In this document: piece after piece, positions 1-8,177 of the stretch
How the letters are laid out: every line of letters starts with the position of its first letter
How positions within the stretch are numbered: position 1 is the stretch's first letter
NCBI GenBank assembly: GCA_030432235.1
Contig: JAUIHT010000001.1
Location: 496,001-560,000 of the forward strand
Direction: 5' to 3'
From: Verrucomicrobiia bacterium
Lineage (GTDB): Bacteria; Verrucomicrobiota; Verrucomicrobiia; Opitutales; Cerasicoccaceae
Length of the DNA: 64,000 nucleotides
Translations under genes and position numbers: made by a program
Notes under the pieces: generated by a model
What the model was told of the DNA's origin: nothing
Database searches by the model: none
Seen by the model: the letters and a program-made list of their open reading frames with translations, nothing else

Positions 1-262
1 TGTCGGAATAGTAACTCGAACCATTGAATTTGTATCCAAGTCGACTCACGTATTCTTCAAACTGCTCCGGGGAAATCTCTGCCTTCAAGGAATAGTTATA
101 GTCAGGAAGAAATCCTTCTTCCCAAGAAATTATTTCGATATTACTCGCCCCTTCTGGCAAAGCACCTTTTGGAGTCGGGTAAAGATATTCCCTGAACCAC
201 AATTGTCCGTAGCCGAATATCACTCCAATAAAGAACCACAGGGCAGGCTTATATTTTTTCAT
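1..262 (-). CDS. Hypothetical membrane-anchored or exported protein, partial
   Basis: The reading frame starts with ATG at 262 on the minus strand and stays open to the window edge, so the C terminus is missing. The 87 visible residues begin with Lys-Lys-Tyr-Lys and a hydrophobic stretch at about residues 6-22 (PALWFFIGVIFGYGQLWF), which looks like a signal anchor or uncleaved signal peptide. A soluble acidic part follows. The base composition is more AT-rich than in the next genes. I do not recognise a family. It lies 20 bases upstream of the stop codon of the J-domain gene on the same strand. Confidence 0.5.
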   Translation of the reverse strand, partial: MKKYKPALWFFIGVIFGYGQLWFREYLYPTPKGALPEGASNIEIISWEEGFLPDYNYSLKAEISPEQFEEYVSRLGYKFNGSSYYSD

Positions 263-281
263 TATGTCTAACTGCTGATCA

Positions 282-1229
282 TCAATACGCCGCCTTGAGC
301 TTCTCCCAGAGCGCTTTCTGTTCCTCCGTCGTGGCGGCGTCGACGATGACCTCCACGACGGCGTAGAGGTCGCCGCGGGTGCCGTCGGGCTTTTTCATGC
401 CGAGACCGCGCAGGCGCAGGCGGCTGCCGGACTTCGCGCCGGGTTTGACCGTGACGGCCACCTTCTGCTTGAGCGTGGGGATGGTCTTTTTGGCGCCGAG
501 AGCGGCCTCCCAGGGTGGGATTTCCAGGTCGTAAATGAGGTCCGCGCCGTCGACCTCGAAGTCCGGATGGCGTTCCAGGCGAATGGTTAAAAACAGGTCG
601 CCGGGGCCGGCCTGGCCGGGTGAACCTTTGCCCGCGAGGCGGATGCGCTGGCCTTCGCGCACTCCGGCGGGGATTTTCACCTTCAAGGTCTCGGTGGCGC
701 TGAAGCCCTCGCGACGGAAGCTGATCTGCTTTTCGCCGCCGTTATTGGCCTCTTCGAGGGTCACGAGGAGGTCGGCGGAGAGATCCGCGCCCTTGGATGG
801 GGCGCGCTGAAAACCGCCACCGTAGCCGCCGAAGTCCTCCGCGCCGTAGCCGCGCCCTCCCTGGGCGAAGCCCGCACCGCCGAAGAACTGCTCGAAGAAG
901 TCACTGAAGCCGGTGCCGCCGAAGTGGTACTCACGTGCGCCGGGGCCCATGCCACCCATACCGCCGCCCCAGCCGGGGGGCGGGGTGAAGTCGCCACCCT
1001 GCTGCCAGTTGGCGCCGAGCTGGTCGTATTTGGTGCGCTTGTCGGGGTCGCCGAGAACCTCGTAGGCCTCGTTGATCTCCTTGAACTTCTCCTCGGCGCC
1101 GGGCTTGTCCTTGGCATGGTCCGGGTGGTACTGGCGGGCCAGTTTGCGGAACGCCTTCTTGATGGCGTCGGCGGAAGCGTCGCGCTCGACCCCGAGGGTT
1201 TCATAGTAGTCTTTGTATTGTACGGCCAC
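282..1229 (-). CDS. cbpA: CbpA-type J-domain co-chaperone (DnaJ class II)
   Basis: This is a DnaJ-family co-chaperone that would stimulate the ATPase of DnaK through its J domain. The N-terminal J domain carries the HPD triad at residues 35-37 of the chosen start. A Gly/Phe-rich linker follows at about 75-150, then the two beta-sandwich C-terminal substrate-binding domains. The four CxxCxGxG zinc repeats of true DnaJ are absent, which fits the CbpA/class II type, and the 315-residue length is usual for it. I chose the GTG at 1229 because J domains begin within a few residues of KDYYxxLG; an in-frame GTG at 1271 would add 14 non-conserved residues. The gene is divergent from the HPr gene. Confidence 0.9.
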   Translation of the reverse strand: MAVQYKDYYETLGVERDASADAIKKAFRKLARQYHPDHAKDKPGAEEKFKEINEAYEVLGDPDKRTKYDQLGANWQQGGDFTPPPGWGGGMGGMGPGAREYHFGGTGFSDFFEQFFGGAGFAQGGRGYGAEDFGGYGGGFQRAPSKGADLSADLLVTLEEANNGGEKQISFRREGFSATETLKVKIPAGVREGQRIRLAGKGSPGQAGPGDLFLTIRLERHPDFEVDGADLIYDLEIPPWEAALGAKKTIPTLKQKVAVTVKPGAKSGSRLRLRGLGMKKPDGTRGDLYAVVEVIVDAATTEEQKALWEKLKAAY

Positions 1230-1344
1230 TGTGCTTCTAAATTGAGCAGGGCGGGGTCTGCGATCAAGCACGCTTCGGAAGATTTTTGCCCTGCTGTTTG
1301 TTTAAAACGCAACTCCTGGAGCGCTCCGGTGTCTTTTAGTCATT

Positions 1345-1614
1345 GTGAGAACCATAACCGTCGTCGTTCCCTGGGAGGAGGGGTTGCACCTGCGGCCAGC
1401 CGCTCGCCTGGTCAAGCTGGCCAAGTCCGTTCACTCAACGGTATCGCTAAAGGCAGGCGGGAAGGTGGCGGACGCCCGCAGCATCCTCAGTATTCTGTTG
1501 CTGGCGGCTTCCCTCGGTGCGGTTGTGCAGATCGATATCTGCGGCGTGGACGAGGTACAGGCCCAGGAGGCTATCGTGGAGATTTTCGAGGATGTCCTCG
1601 ATGAAAACGCCTAA
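1345..1614 (+). CDS. ptsH: HPr-family phosphocarrier protein
   Basis: An 89-residue HPr-like protein, the small phosphocarrier of the phosphoenolpyruvate phosphotransferase system. The active-site histidine lies at residue 15 in GLHLRPAARLV, exactly where HPr has it, and Ser46 sits in ARSILSIL at the position phosphorylated by HPr kinase in many bacteria, so both catalytic and regulatory functions may be intact. The start is GTG at 1345. No enzyme I or EII gene is nearby, so it could serve regulation or a distant PTS. Its TAA stop overlaps the TAG stop of the convergent HD-domain gene. Confidence 0.88.
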   Translation: MRTITVVVPWEEGLHLRPAARLVKLAKSVHSTVSLKAGGKVADARSILSILLLAASLGAVVQIDICGVDEVQAQEAIVEIFEDVLDENA

Positions 1615-2627
1615 AACGGTGCGCGGGAGCCCATGCCGACGGTGAGTTGGGCGATGAGGGCCTTGACCGCGGCAATGTTCTCCTCGACGGCGTCGAGGTA
1701 GGGATTTTGGCCGGTGTCGGGGTCAGTAAAGTACTGCCAGACGCCGCTGCACTGGTCGGTCATCTTCCAGTGGACAAATTTTTCCCAAAAGGCGGGAGTT
1801 TTCACGAGCATGTCCTCGTAGCTGGTAAAGGGGCGGTCCATGCCTTCGAGCCCCTGGAAATCGTAGCTTTCCTCGAACTCCTGATAGAGCAGGGGGAGCT
1901 TCTCGACGTAGCGCGGGTCGCTCATTTGCCCGATGAAGTCGGCGGTGCAGACGGCCTGGCCGAGCACTTTCTCCTTTTCGCTGGCAAAGCGCACCTTGGT
2001 GATGTCGCTGCGCGGACCCGTGCTGCTGATAAGGTGCTCGACGGCCACGATGGCGTCCTCGGGCCAACTGCGGCGGCTGAGGTACTCGCGGGCATGGCGG
2101 CAGCTGCGTGACTCGTGCACGTGGGTGTACTTGGCCCCGGTACCCTCGTCGTCGCCTTTTTCCTTCAGGTAGCCGATGTCGTGCAGGAGCATGGCGATGA
2201 GCACGACGTTGAAGTCTGCCTCGTCCAGCGCGGGCAGGGCGCCGGAGCGCTGCCGGTTGGCCAACAGGTGGAACAGGCACAGGGTGGCCTGCATGGTGTG
2301 CTCGATGTCGTGGTAGGCGGTATCCATCGGCAGGTAGCCGGGGTAGCGCCCCTCGAACATCGCCTCGACATTGTTGAAACGGGCAGGGATGTAACCCGTG
2401 TCCATCTCTGGAAACACCGACTTCTGCAAGGCCGCGATCCTTGCCGCGATCTCTTCCGGATTGAGAAAATTAATTTCCCGTAGCCGAATATTTGTCAGCT
2501 CCGAACTCACTACAGAATTGTTACTGGGTAAATTAGGGGCATACCCCCGGCTTGCAATAGTAATCTCATGGGCGAAGTGGCTTACCCACTGGCGAATGCG
2601 GCGAAGCAAGTGGTGTGCCCGCGTCAA
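1611..2627 (-). CDS. HD-domain metal-dependent phosphohydrolase
   Basis: A protein of up to 338 residues with the HD hydrolase signature: a first His in AYHDIEH, the HD doublet in LLHDIGYL, two further histidines (HVHES and VEHLISS) and a distal Asp in CTADFIGQMSD. These residues bind a divalent metal pair in HD phosphohydrolases that act on nucleotides or cyclic nucleotides; the substrate cannot be read from the sequence. The upstream 40 residues are not conserved-looking and start at a TTG (2627). A GTG at 2510 (VSSELTNIRL) is an alternative start. It is convergent with the HPr gene and shares its stop region. Confidence 0.75.
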   Translation of the reverse strand: MTRAHHLLRRIRQWVSHFAHEITIASRGYAPNLPSNNSVVSSELTNIRLREINFLNPEEIAARIAALQKSVFPEMDTGYIPARFNNVEAMFEGRYPGYLPMDTAYHDIEHTMQATLCLFHLLANRQRSGALPALDEADFNVVLIAMLLHDIGYLKEKGDDEGTGAKYTHVHESRSCRHAREYLSRRSWPEDAIVAVEHLISSTGPRSDITKVRFASEKEKVLGQAVCTADFIGQMSDPRYVEKLPLLYQEFEESYDFQGLEGMDRPFTSYEDMLVKTPAFWEKFVHWKMTDQCSGVWQYFTDPDTGQNPYLDAVEENIAAVKALIAQLTVGMGSRAPF

Positions 2628-2722
2628 TACGAAGGATTGAACCGAGGCGCCAGATGGGACTTTTGGCCTTATCGGTCGAACGGGCTTGTTATTTAGCCGT
2701 AAAAAAGATTCAATGGCTTTTC

Positions 2723-3217
2723 ATGAAGCGTACTACTGATATTCGCCTTTGCTGGCTCGCTGCTCTGGGCCTGCTTTTGTGTACCTCATCGGTTTGGGCC
2801 CAGTTCAAAATGCCCTCCCGCGTTTTTGAGCTGACAGAGCTCGATGAAGCCACGGCAAAAGCGCAGGAACGCGGTCAGCCCATCGCCTTCCTGCTGACCG
2901 ATTGCGAGTCGGACTGCGGTATCACCGAAAACGTTAGCGGCAAGATGATCGATGCCTTCAAGTCAAAGGCGGTCATCGTTTATGTGCCCCGTGGGACCAA
3001 GGAAAAGCTGCCGGAGGCCGTTTCGGAGAGTTTTCGCCAGGGCAAATACATCCCGAAGCTGTCGGTGTTCTCCAATGATTTGAAGACGCACTACGGCACC
3101 GTCATCTACGAGGACTACAAGTCCGAGCGGGAGGACGCCTTCGATCCGCTCCTGGATAAGCTGCGCGAAGCCAAGAAGGAGTCCAAGTCCGACAGCCTGT
3201 TCACGTCGAGCTGGTAG
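2723..3217 (+). CDS. Secreted thioredoxin-like protein
   Basis: A 164-residue protein beginning with a clear signal peptide (MKRTTDIRLCWLAALG, then a hydrophobic stretch ending in VWA before QFKM), so it is probably periplasmic. The mature part has a CxxxC pair in TDCESDC after a beta strand, and a later IPKLSVFS resembling the cis-proline segment of thioredoxin folds. This suggests a thioredoxin-like fold, although the spacing between cysteines is unusual. The ATG at 2723 was chosen because it begins the signal peptide; upstream in-frame codons encode unlikely sequence. It is divergent from the HD gene and convergent with dus, four bases away. Confidence 0.6.
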   Translation: MKRTTDIRLCWLAALGLLLCTSSVWAQFKMPSRVFELTELDEATAKAQERGQPIAFLLTDCESDCGITENVSGKMIDAFKSKAVIVYVPRGTKEKLPEAVSESFRQGKYIPKLSVFSNDLKTHYGTVIYEDYKSEREDAFDPLLDKLREAKKESKSDSLFTSSW

Positions 3218-3221
3218 TGCC

Positions 3222-4310
3222 TTAGCCGCTGGCGAATTCCTCCGCGCAGGTAGCCTTTCCGCGGTTTGTTTCGTGGTTGGGGCGTGCCACCAGGCCGGCA
3301 TAGGGCTCGTCGGCGAAGAGGATTTCGGCCCGGCCGTCTTCCACCAGATGGCGGTCGCAGCAGGCAAAAAACGCCTCCGCCGTACGGGTGCGGCGTATCT
3401 CGTGGAGAAAGGCGCCGTCGGGGTCGACGCCTTGCCCGACGAAGTTGAGGAATTTTTTCAGGTAGGAGACATGGCGATTCTCCGGGCTTTCTGGCTTGCG
3501 GGTTTCCTCCCAGAGGCGGTCGATGTAGCCGCGCACATCGCTTAGGGTGGGGCGAAAAACCGCCTGCCCCGAGAAACTTTCCCGAAGCTGACGGAAGATC
3601 CATGGGTTGCGGATGGCCGAGCGGCCCACCATGAGCCCCGCCACACCGGTTTCCGCGAGCACTTGTCTCCCCTTGGTGACACTGCTGATGTTGCCATTGG
3701 CCAAAACGGGGCAGGCCACGGTGTCGGCGGCGAGCTTAATCAAGTCGTAGTGGGGCTCGCCTCGGTACATTTCCTTGACCGTCCGCCCATGCACGCTGAG
3801 CAGATCGACGTGGTGGCGATTGATGCTCTCGAGAAAAATCGGGTAAGCGTCCCAGTCTTCGAAGCCCACGCGCATCTTGACGGTGAAAAGGCCATCGCCG
3901 CAGGCTGCGCGGAGCGTGGCGAGGATGGCGTCCATGCGCTCCGGATCACGCAGGAGGCCGCCGCCGACGTTTTTCTTGTACACCTTGGGCGCGGGGCAGC
4001 CGAGGTTGAGGTCGATTCCCGCGAGGGGGTAGCCGTCGAAGAGTTTGACCGTTCTTTCCAGATGAAAGAGGTCTTCACCGATGAGCTGGGCAAAGACGGG
4101 CCGCCCGCTGGGGTTGTCCGTGATGGACTCAAGTATGTGCGGCTCCAGCGTGGAGTGGTCGTGAACGCGGAAGTACTCCGTAAAAAAGTAGTCCGGTGGC
4201 CCGTAGCCGTTGACGATGCGCATGAAGGGCAGCGTCGTGACGTCCTGCATCGGCGCCAAGGCCGTGATCGGCTGCCCGGGGATGAGGGGCTGGGGGAGAG
4301 TGTGATTCAC
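3222..4310 (-). CDS. tRNA-dihydrouridine synthase family protein
   Basis: A flavin-dependent Dus enzyme reducing uridines in tRNA to dihydrouridine with NADPH. The TIM-barrel landmarks are present: APMQDVT near the N terminus, the catalytic-cysteine motif NLGCPAPKV, VKMRVGFED, VHGRT, LANGNISS and GLMVGRSAIRNPWIF for FMN phosphate binding. Length (362 residues) is normal. I chose GTG at 4310 because the nine extra residues of the longest frame are encoded by an intergenic hairpin (4320-4395). The subclass (DusA/B/C) is not certain. It is the last gene of a ruvC, bfn, dus series on the minus strand. Confidence 0.88.
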   Translation of the reverse strand: MNHTLPQPLIPGQPITALAPMQDVTTLPFMRIVNGYGPPDYFFTEYFRVHDHSTLEPHILESITDNPSGRPVFAQLIGEDLFHLERTVKLFDGYPLAGIDLNLGCPAPKVYKKNVGGGLLRDPERMDAILATLRAACGDGLFTVKMRVGFEDWDAYPIFLESINRHHVDLLSVHGRTVKEMYRGEPHYDLIKLAADTVACPVLANGNISSVTKGRQVLAETGVAGLMVGRSAIRNPWIFRQLRESFSGQAVFRPTLSDVRGYIDRLWEETRKPESPENRHVSYLKKFLNFVGQGVDPDGAFLHEIRRTRTAEAFFACCDRHLVEDGRAEILFADEPYAGLVARPNHETNRGKATCAEEFASG

Positions 4311-4319
4311 AATCGAATA

Positions 4320-4395
4320 TTGAACAGAAGCTCGCAAAGGGCGCAGAACCAGAAAACGAATGTGAACTTCGCGCTCTTTGCGAGCTTCTGTTCAA
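4320..4395. repeat. Intercistronic hairpin with 25-bp arms (9-base words)
   Basis: The arms 4320-4344 and 4371-4395 are complementary over 25 bases with a single G:T-type mismatch and enclose a 26-base loop. The right arm reads as degenerate 9-base words beginning with CTT. It lies between the stop of the bifunctional nuclease gene and the start of dus. It lacks a clean U-tract, so it is not a standard terminator. It could stabilise or process the mRNA, or be a repeat insertion. Confidence 0.8.
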
Positions 4396-4400
4396 AACAT

Positions 4401-4844
4401 TTACCCCTGTTGCTTCAAAATCCGTTCGAGGATTTCGGTCATGTCCTCGACGTTGTCGAGCACCTTGCGGGAGGCGTAGAGCGGGCGCTTGGACTGCAGG
4501 GCGAGCACAATGGAGTCGCTCGGGCGGGCGTCGACCTCGAGCACCTTGGTGCCGAGCTCGTTCTGCATGGAGAGGATGAGGCGCGCGTAAAAGGTACCGT
4601 CGTCGACATCGTTGATGATGACCCGCTCGACCTTGACCCCGAGGCCGTGGAAAATGCTGCCAATGAGGTCGTGGGTGAGGGGCCGCTCCTTCTTGACGTC
4701 GTTGATCGTCATGGAGATGGCGTTGCCGATATTCTGGTCTACATAGATGACGAATGTCTTCTCATCCCCGCCCAGGAAGATGGCGCACCCGTTGGACGTT
4801 GGCATGACGCCCTTGATGCTGACCTCGACCACGTCCTTTTGCAT
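4401..4844 (-). CDS. Bifunctional nuclease family protein (DUF151/BFN)
   Basis: A 147-residue BFN-domain protein; members in plants and bacteria have been described as having DNase and RNase activity, though bacterial roles are poorly defined. The family signature is visible in VSIKGVMPT near the N terminus, THDLIGSIFHGLGVKVERV in the middle and DARPSDSIVLAL towards the end, followed by a helical tail. ATG at 4844 (MQKDVVEVS) was chosen; the longer frame adds twelve non-conserved residues. It is between ruvC upstream and dus downstream, each junction occupied by a palindromic repeat. Confidence 0.85.
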   Translation of the reverse strand: MQKDVVEVSIKGVMPTSNGCAIFLGGDEKTFVIYVDQNIGNAISMTINDVKKERPLTHDLIGSIFHGLGVKVERVIINDVDDGTFYARLILSMQNELGTKVLEVDARPSDSIVLALQSKRPLYASRKVLDNVEDMTEILERILKQQG

Positions 4845-4895
4845 AAGAGGCAGTATCCGCCAAGTCGTTTGCGCGGGCAAGCGTGAAAGAGGGAA

Positions 4896-4983
4896 GAAGC
4901 TAAAAGTCTAAAGCCAAAAGCCCAAAGCTGGGTTCGCTAACTTTTCATCGCTTATCGCTTTCAGCTTTTAGCTTTCGACTTTA
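4896..4983. repeat. Intergenic palindrome of 7-base words (AAAGCNN type)
   Basis: The left half repeats words such as CTAAAAG, TCTAAAG, CCAAAAG and CCCAAAG. The right half holds the complementary words CGCTTAT, CGCTTTC, AGCTTTT and AGCTTTC in a 7-base register. AGCTAAAAG at 4898-4906 pairs perfectly with CTTTTAGCT at 4965-4973, with looser pairing beyond. It fills the gap between ruvC and the bifunctional nuclease gene and reaches the ruvC stop codon. Confidence 0.75.
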
Positions 4984-5568
4984 CGCTGTTTGCCTCCACG
5001 TTAGCGCGTGGCAAAGTGCTGCTGCTGCGGCGTCGGATTCGTCGAAGGGCAGCTCGGTGGCGATGCGCAGGTGCTGTTTGACCAGCGCGGCGACCTGCTC
5101 CTTGCTGGCGCGTCCGTAGCCGACCACGGCCTGTTTGATACGCAGCGGGGCGTACTCGTGGACGGGCAGACCCTCCGCGGCGGCGGGCCCGATGGCGGCC
5201 CCACGGGCCATGCCGAGGATTTGCGCGGTCTGGAAATTCTGCACGTAAATGGTCTGCTCCAGGGCGATGCAGTGCGGGCGATGACGTTCGATCAGCGCGC
5301 TGACGGCCCGATGGATTTCCCCGAGGCATTCCGATTGGGACAATTTCGGCTTCAGTTTCAAGGTGCGGCTGCCCAGCAGTTTGCCCTGGTCCACACCCTT
5401 GGCGAAGTCTACCAGAGCCAGGCCGGTGCCGCGCAGGCTCGGGTCGATGCCCAACACGAGGCCGCGAAACGTGGACGGCCCCATGGCCAGCGCCGGATGG
5501 GCCGACTGACCCGCCACCGGTTTACCGGTCAGCTTGGCCGTCCAGAGAGAGCGCGCGGATTTGGGCAT
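4981..5568 (-). CDS. ruvC: RuvC Holliday junction endonuclease
   Basis: RuvC resolves Holliday junctions with RuvAB during recombination repair. The RNase H-like fold residues are visible: the first acidic residue in GIDPSLRGTG, the Glu in CIALEQTIY, and the terminal pair in DESDAAAAALCHA. The arginine-rich middle region FQTAQILGMARGA is typical. From ATG 5568 the protein is 195 residues. A downstream ATG at 5484 (MGPSTFRGLVLGID) would give 167 residues and put the first Asp close to the N terminus as usual, so it is a serious alternative. Any start upstream of 5568 would translate the palindromic repeat and is rejected. Confidence 0.92.
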   Translation of the reverse strand: MPKSARSLWTAKLTGKPVAGQSAHPALAMGPSTFRGLVLGIDPSLRGTGLALVDFAKGVDQGKLLGSRTLKLKPKLSQSECLGEIHRAVSALIERHRPHCIALEQTIYVQNFQTAQILGMARGAAIGPAAAEGLPVHEYAPLRIKQAVVGYGRASKEQVAALVKQHLRIATELPFDESDAAAAALCHALTWRQTA

Positions 5569-5572
5569 GGAG

Positions 5573-5677
5573 TGAGCTAAAAGCGAAAAGCCGAAAGCAT
5601 AAAGCGGAAATCGTGCTGACGGAAAAACAGTCATTGATGGCTTTTGACTTTTCGCTTTTAGCTTTCAGCTTTTATCC
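5573..5677. repeat. Palindrome of 7-base words filling the ruvC/rluB divergent gap
   Basis: AGCTAAAAGCGAAAAG at 5575-5590 is perfectly complementary to 5648-5663 (16 bp), with further degenerate 7-base words on both sides (AAAGCCG, AAAGCAT, AAAGCGG on the left; GGCTTTT, GACTTTT, CGCTTTT on the right). It spans almost the whole region between the ruvC start at 5568 and the pseudouridine synthase ATG at 5678, so it must also contain or overlap both promoters. It is related in words to the repeat at 4896-4983. Confidence 0.8.
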
Positions 5678-6424
5678 ATGCCCGCGAAAAAGACAGTCGA
5701 TGCGCCGATGCGCCTGCAGAAGTTCCTGGCCGAGGCTGGGGTGGCTTCGCGCCGCAAGGCCGAGGAGATGATCCGCGAGGGCCGGGTGGAGGTCAACGGC
5801 GACCTCGCCACCATTGGCATGAGCGTGGGGCCGAAGGACAAGGTGCAGGCCGACGGGCGCACCATCCGCCTGCATAAGGCCAGTCGCTCGCTGACGCTCA
5901 TCATGAACAAGCCCAAGGGCGTGCTCTGCACGAACTTCGACCCCCACGACGCCCACACGGTGTTTACCATCCTGCCCGAAGAGCTGCAGCAGGAGCGCCT
6001 CTTCTGCGCCGGGCGGCTGGACAAGGACAGCGAGGGCATGCTGATTTTAACCAATGACGGTGACTTGGCCAATCGTATCACGCATCCCAGCGGAGGTGTG
6101 GTCAAACGCTACCGGGTCATGCTCAACCGCCCGCTCGACCGGGCCATCATCCCGAAGATGCTCCAGGGCGTGACCCGCGAAGGTGAGCTGCTTTACGCCT
6201 TGAAAATCATTCCCGCGCCGCTCGGGCCGGACAAGGAACTGCGCTGCGAAGTACACCTGCAACAGGGGCGCAAGCGCGAGATCCGGCGGCTTTTCGAAGC
6301 CTTCGGCTACCACGTCAAAAAGCTCAAGCGCATCCAGATGGGCAAGCTGGTCATGAAGAAGCTCCCGCCCGGCGCCGTGCGGCCTTTGAGCCAAAAAGAA
6401 TTGGAGTTGCTCTTCCAGTCGTGA
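5678..6424 (+). CDS. rluB: RluB/RsuA-family rRNA pseudouridine synthase
   Basis: A 248-residue pseudouridine synthase. The N-terminal S4 RNA-binding domain spans about residues 11-60 (MRLQKFLAEAGVASRRKAEEMI), followed by the catalytic domain with the nucleophilic Asp in GRLDKDSEGMLILTNDG and the family motifs KPKGVLCT and GRKREIRRLFEA. The RsuA/RluB/RluE/RluF group modifies uridines in rRNA; RluB (23S position 2605 in E. coli) is the most common member, so this is the best guess. The stop codon overlaps the ATG of the next gene by one base (TGATG), suggesting translational coupling. Confidence 0.88.
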   Translation: MPAKKTVDAPMRLQKFLAEAGVASRRKAEEMIREGRVEVNGDLATIGMSVGPKDKVQADGRTIRLHKASRSLTLIMNKPKGVLCTNFDPHDAHTVFTILPEELQQERLFCAGRLDKDSEGMLILTNDGDLANRITHPSGGVVKRYRVMLNRPLDRAIIPKMLQGVTREGELLYALKIIPAPLGPDKELRCEVHLQQGRKREIRRLFEAFGYHVKKLKRIQMGKLVMKKLPPGAVRPLSQKELELLFQS

Positions 6425-7419
6425 TGTCCAACACTTTAGGGAAAATGAGCAAGTTACTGGCCTGTCTCGCATGGATACCGGTTCTGGCCGCCATCCCGTT
6501 GGCGGCCCAGAGCGTTTCAATTTATCTGGAGCCCACCAAGGAGGGCACCATTTATTTCAAGGAGGACCTGGCGGAGCTCAACAAGCGCAATCCGCAGCCT
6601 TATCCGCCCGATCTACCCAAGACCGAGTGGATGACGGTACAGTACCCGGGGACCTACGTCGGCTACGTCCAGCCCGAAAGCATCAACGATGACATGACGG
6701 TGAAGCCCGGCACGGCCATCCTCGTGCGTCCGCTCGTGGGCGGGCGTACACTCGCGGTGGTGGACGACAGCATCGAGCCTCAAGTCATCGAAATGGGGCC
6801 CAACTGGTGCACGGTTTATTACGAAGGCGACGCGACAACCTTTTTCCCCTGGCCCTCGGAGCGTCCGCCCGAGCCCGTGGTGGCGGAAATTGTCACGGCA
6901 ACTTCAGCGCCCGCGGAAGGCGGCGAAATTGTCGCCGTGGCCGAAGCAGAGGAAGCTATTGTTCCCGTAATGACTGCTCCTGCCGCGCCGGCTCCGGCCA
7001 GCTCAGGAGCGGCTGCTCCGGCGTTCACAAGCGCTGCTTCGGCTCCCGTGCCCGCGCCACCCCCGCCCGCGACCTCCTCGGCCCCGCCTGAACTGGCGCC
7101 CATGGCCGCCGCCTCACGTCCCACTGTTCCCGTTTCACCGCCACCTCCGCCGTTGACCAGCAAGCAGGTCACCCGTGTCTGGGAGGGCAAGCTGGTCCGC
7201 AACAAGGGCCTCGATAAGCTTTTCAGCAAGGACTACCCGTACTATCTTGAGAACGCCGCGGGCGACCGCATCGCTTATGTCGATCTCTCCGAAACGCTGC
7301 TATTCCAGCCGGTGGAGAACTACTGGGGCGCTCAGGTTATCATCGACGGCACCGCCGAGAAACTGGTCGATACCACGCCGATTCTGATCAAGGCCCGCGT
7401 TATCCGCCCGAAGTTCTGA
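6424..7419 (+). CDS. Secreted Ala/Pro-rich protein of unknown function
   Basis: A 331-residue protein with an N-terminal signal peptide (hydrophobic ACLAWIPVLAAIPLAAQ, likely cut after LAA). The first domain, about residues 30-155, has two SH3-like segments (MTVQYPGTYVGYVQPE and AILVRPLVGGRTLAVV). A low-complexity Ala/Pro linker at about 160-250 follows, then a C-terminal domain (VTRVWEGKLVRNKG to the end) that resembles the first in length and strand pattern. I do not recognise a named family. A periplasmic or wall-spanning role is inferred only from the signal peptide and linker. It is coupled to the rluB gene. Confidence 0.7.
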   Translation: MSNTLGKMSKLLACLAWIPVLAAIPLAAQSVSIYLEPTKEGTIYFKEDLAELNKRNPQPYPPDLPKTEWMTVQYPGTYVGYVQPESINDDMTVKPGTAILVRPLVGGRTLAVVDDSIEPQVIEMGPNWCTVYYEGDATTFFPWPSERPPEPVVAEIVTATSAPAEGGEIVAVAEAEEAIVPVMTAPAAPAPASSGAAAPAFTSAASAPVPAPPPPATSSAPPELAPMAAASRPTVPVSPPPPPLTSKQVTRVWEGKLVRNKGLDKLFSKDYPYYLENAAGDRIAYVDLSETLLFQPVENYWGAQVIIDGTAEKLVDTTPILIKARVIRPKF

Positions 7420-7467
7420 CCTTACTGGGCGATTGACAAGTAAGGCATGCTGGGCATAATAAGAAGC

Positions 7468-7746
7468 ATGCTCAAAGTGAAGCTAACGGCGAAGCGCCAG
7501 GCCACATTTCCCGTCCATGTTTGCCAGTCCTTGGGTGTGAACCCTGGAGACGAGTTGTTGCTGGAGCCATTAAAGAATAACAACGGCTCCGAGGGCTGGG
7601 TTCTTAAGCCCGCCAAGGTTGGTGAATACCCACATTGGTTCGGCAGTGCCAGAAAGTATGCTCAAGGCAAAGACCATTCGATGAACGCTATTCGTGAAAG
7701 CATCGCGAGAGGGCGTAAGAAAGAGTGGCAGGAGAAATACGGATGA
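7468..7746 (+). CDS. AbrB/SpoVT-type antitoxin
   Basis: A 92-residue protein with an N-terminal swapped-hairpin AbrB-type DNA-binding domain: MLKVKLTAKRQATFPVHVC followed by LGVNPGDELLLEP, the classic pattern KxTxKxQxTxPxxVxxxLGVxxGDxL. The basic C-terminal tail (ARGRKKEWQEKYG) probably wraps the toxin. It is followed by a PIN-domain gene with an ATGA overlap, the standard order of a type II toxin-antitoxin pair, so it should neutralise that toxin and repress the operon. ATG at 7468 was chosen over the in-frame one at 7447 because the domain starts here. Confidence 0.85.
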   Translation: MLKVKLTAKRQATFPVHVCQSLGVNPGDELLLEPLKNNNGSEGWVLKPAKVGEYPHWFGSARKYAQGKDHSMNAIRESIARGRKKEWQEKYG

Positions 7747-8135
7747 CGGTCGGCCTGGACAGCAGTATCGTTGTCCGGCTGCTCATCGGCGAACCCGTTG
7801 AGCAAGCAAAAAAAGCCTATGCCTGGACGCAGGATACATTAGCCAGGGGAGGTCGGATTATCGTTAGCGATTTGGTGATCAGTGAGGTTTATTTTGCGCT
7901 GCAATCGCATTACGGCATTCCCAAGGAGGAGGCTTTGGACTTCCTGCGCGAGTGGCTAATTAATAGTGGCGTTACCCCGACTGGGCAGGCGGGGACAGTA
8001 TTGCGGCAGTCTACCGGCAGTGGTAATCCGGGTTTCGTCGACCGCTTAATCCACGCCGAGTATTCATCTCGCAATGCGACATTGCTAACCTTCGAAAAAG
8101 CAGCACGCAAGCTTGGCGGAGTGGAAGTGCTCTAA
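7743..8135 (+). CDS. PIN-domain ribonuclease toxin (VapC-like)
   Basis: A 130-residue PIN-domain protein, the likely RNase toxin partner of the preceding AbrB-type antitoxin (ATGA overlap). Acidic active-site candidates are Asp6 (VGLDSSIVVRLL), Glu48 (VISEVYFAL) and Asp100 (GFVDRLIHAEY). The fourth position, usually Asp in LLTFDxDF, is Glu118 in LLTFEKAARKL, and the following Asp is absent, so metal binding may be altered. Sequence and length otherwise match the VapC group. Confidence 0.85.
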   Translation: MTVGLDSSIVVRLLIGEPVEQAKKAYAWTQDTLARGGRIIVSDLVISEVYFALQSHYGIPKEEALDFLREWLINSGVTPTGQAGTVLRQSTGSGNPGFVDRLIHAEYSSRNATLLTFEKAARKLGGVEVL

Positions 8136-8177
8136 AAAGTTTTGCCAGCCCGGCGCGCTAGCGTTCAACTCGCTCGC

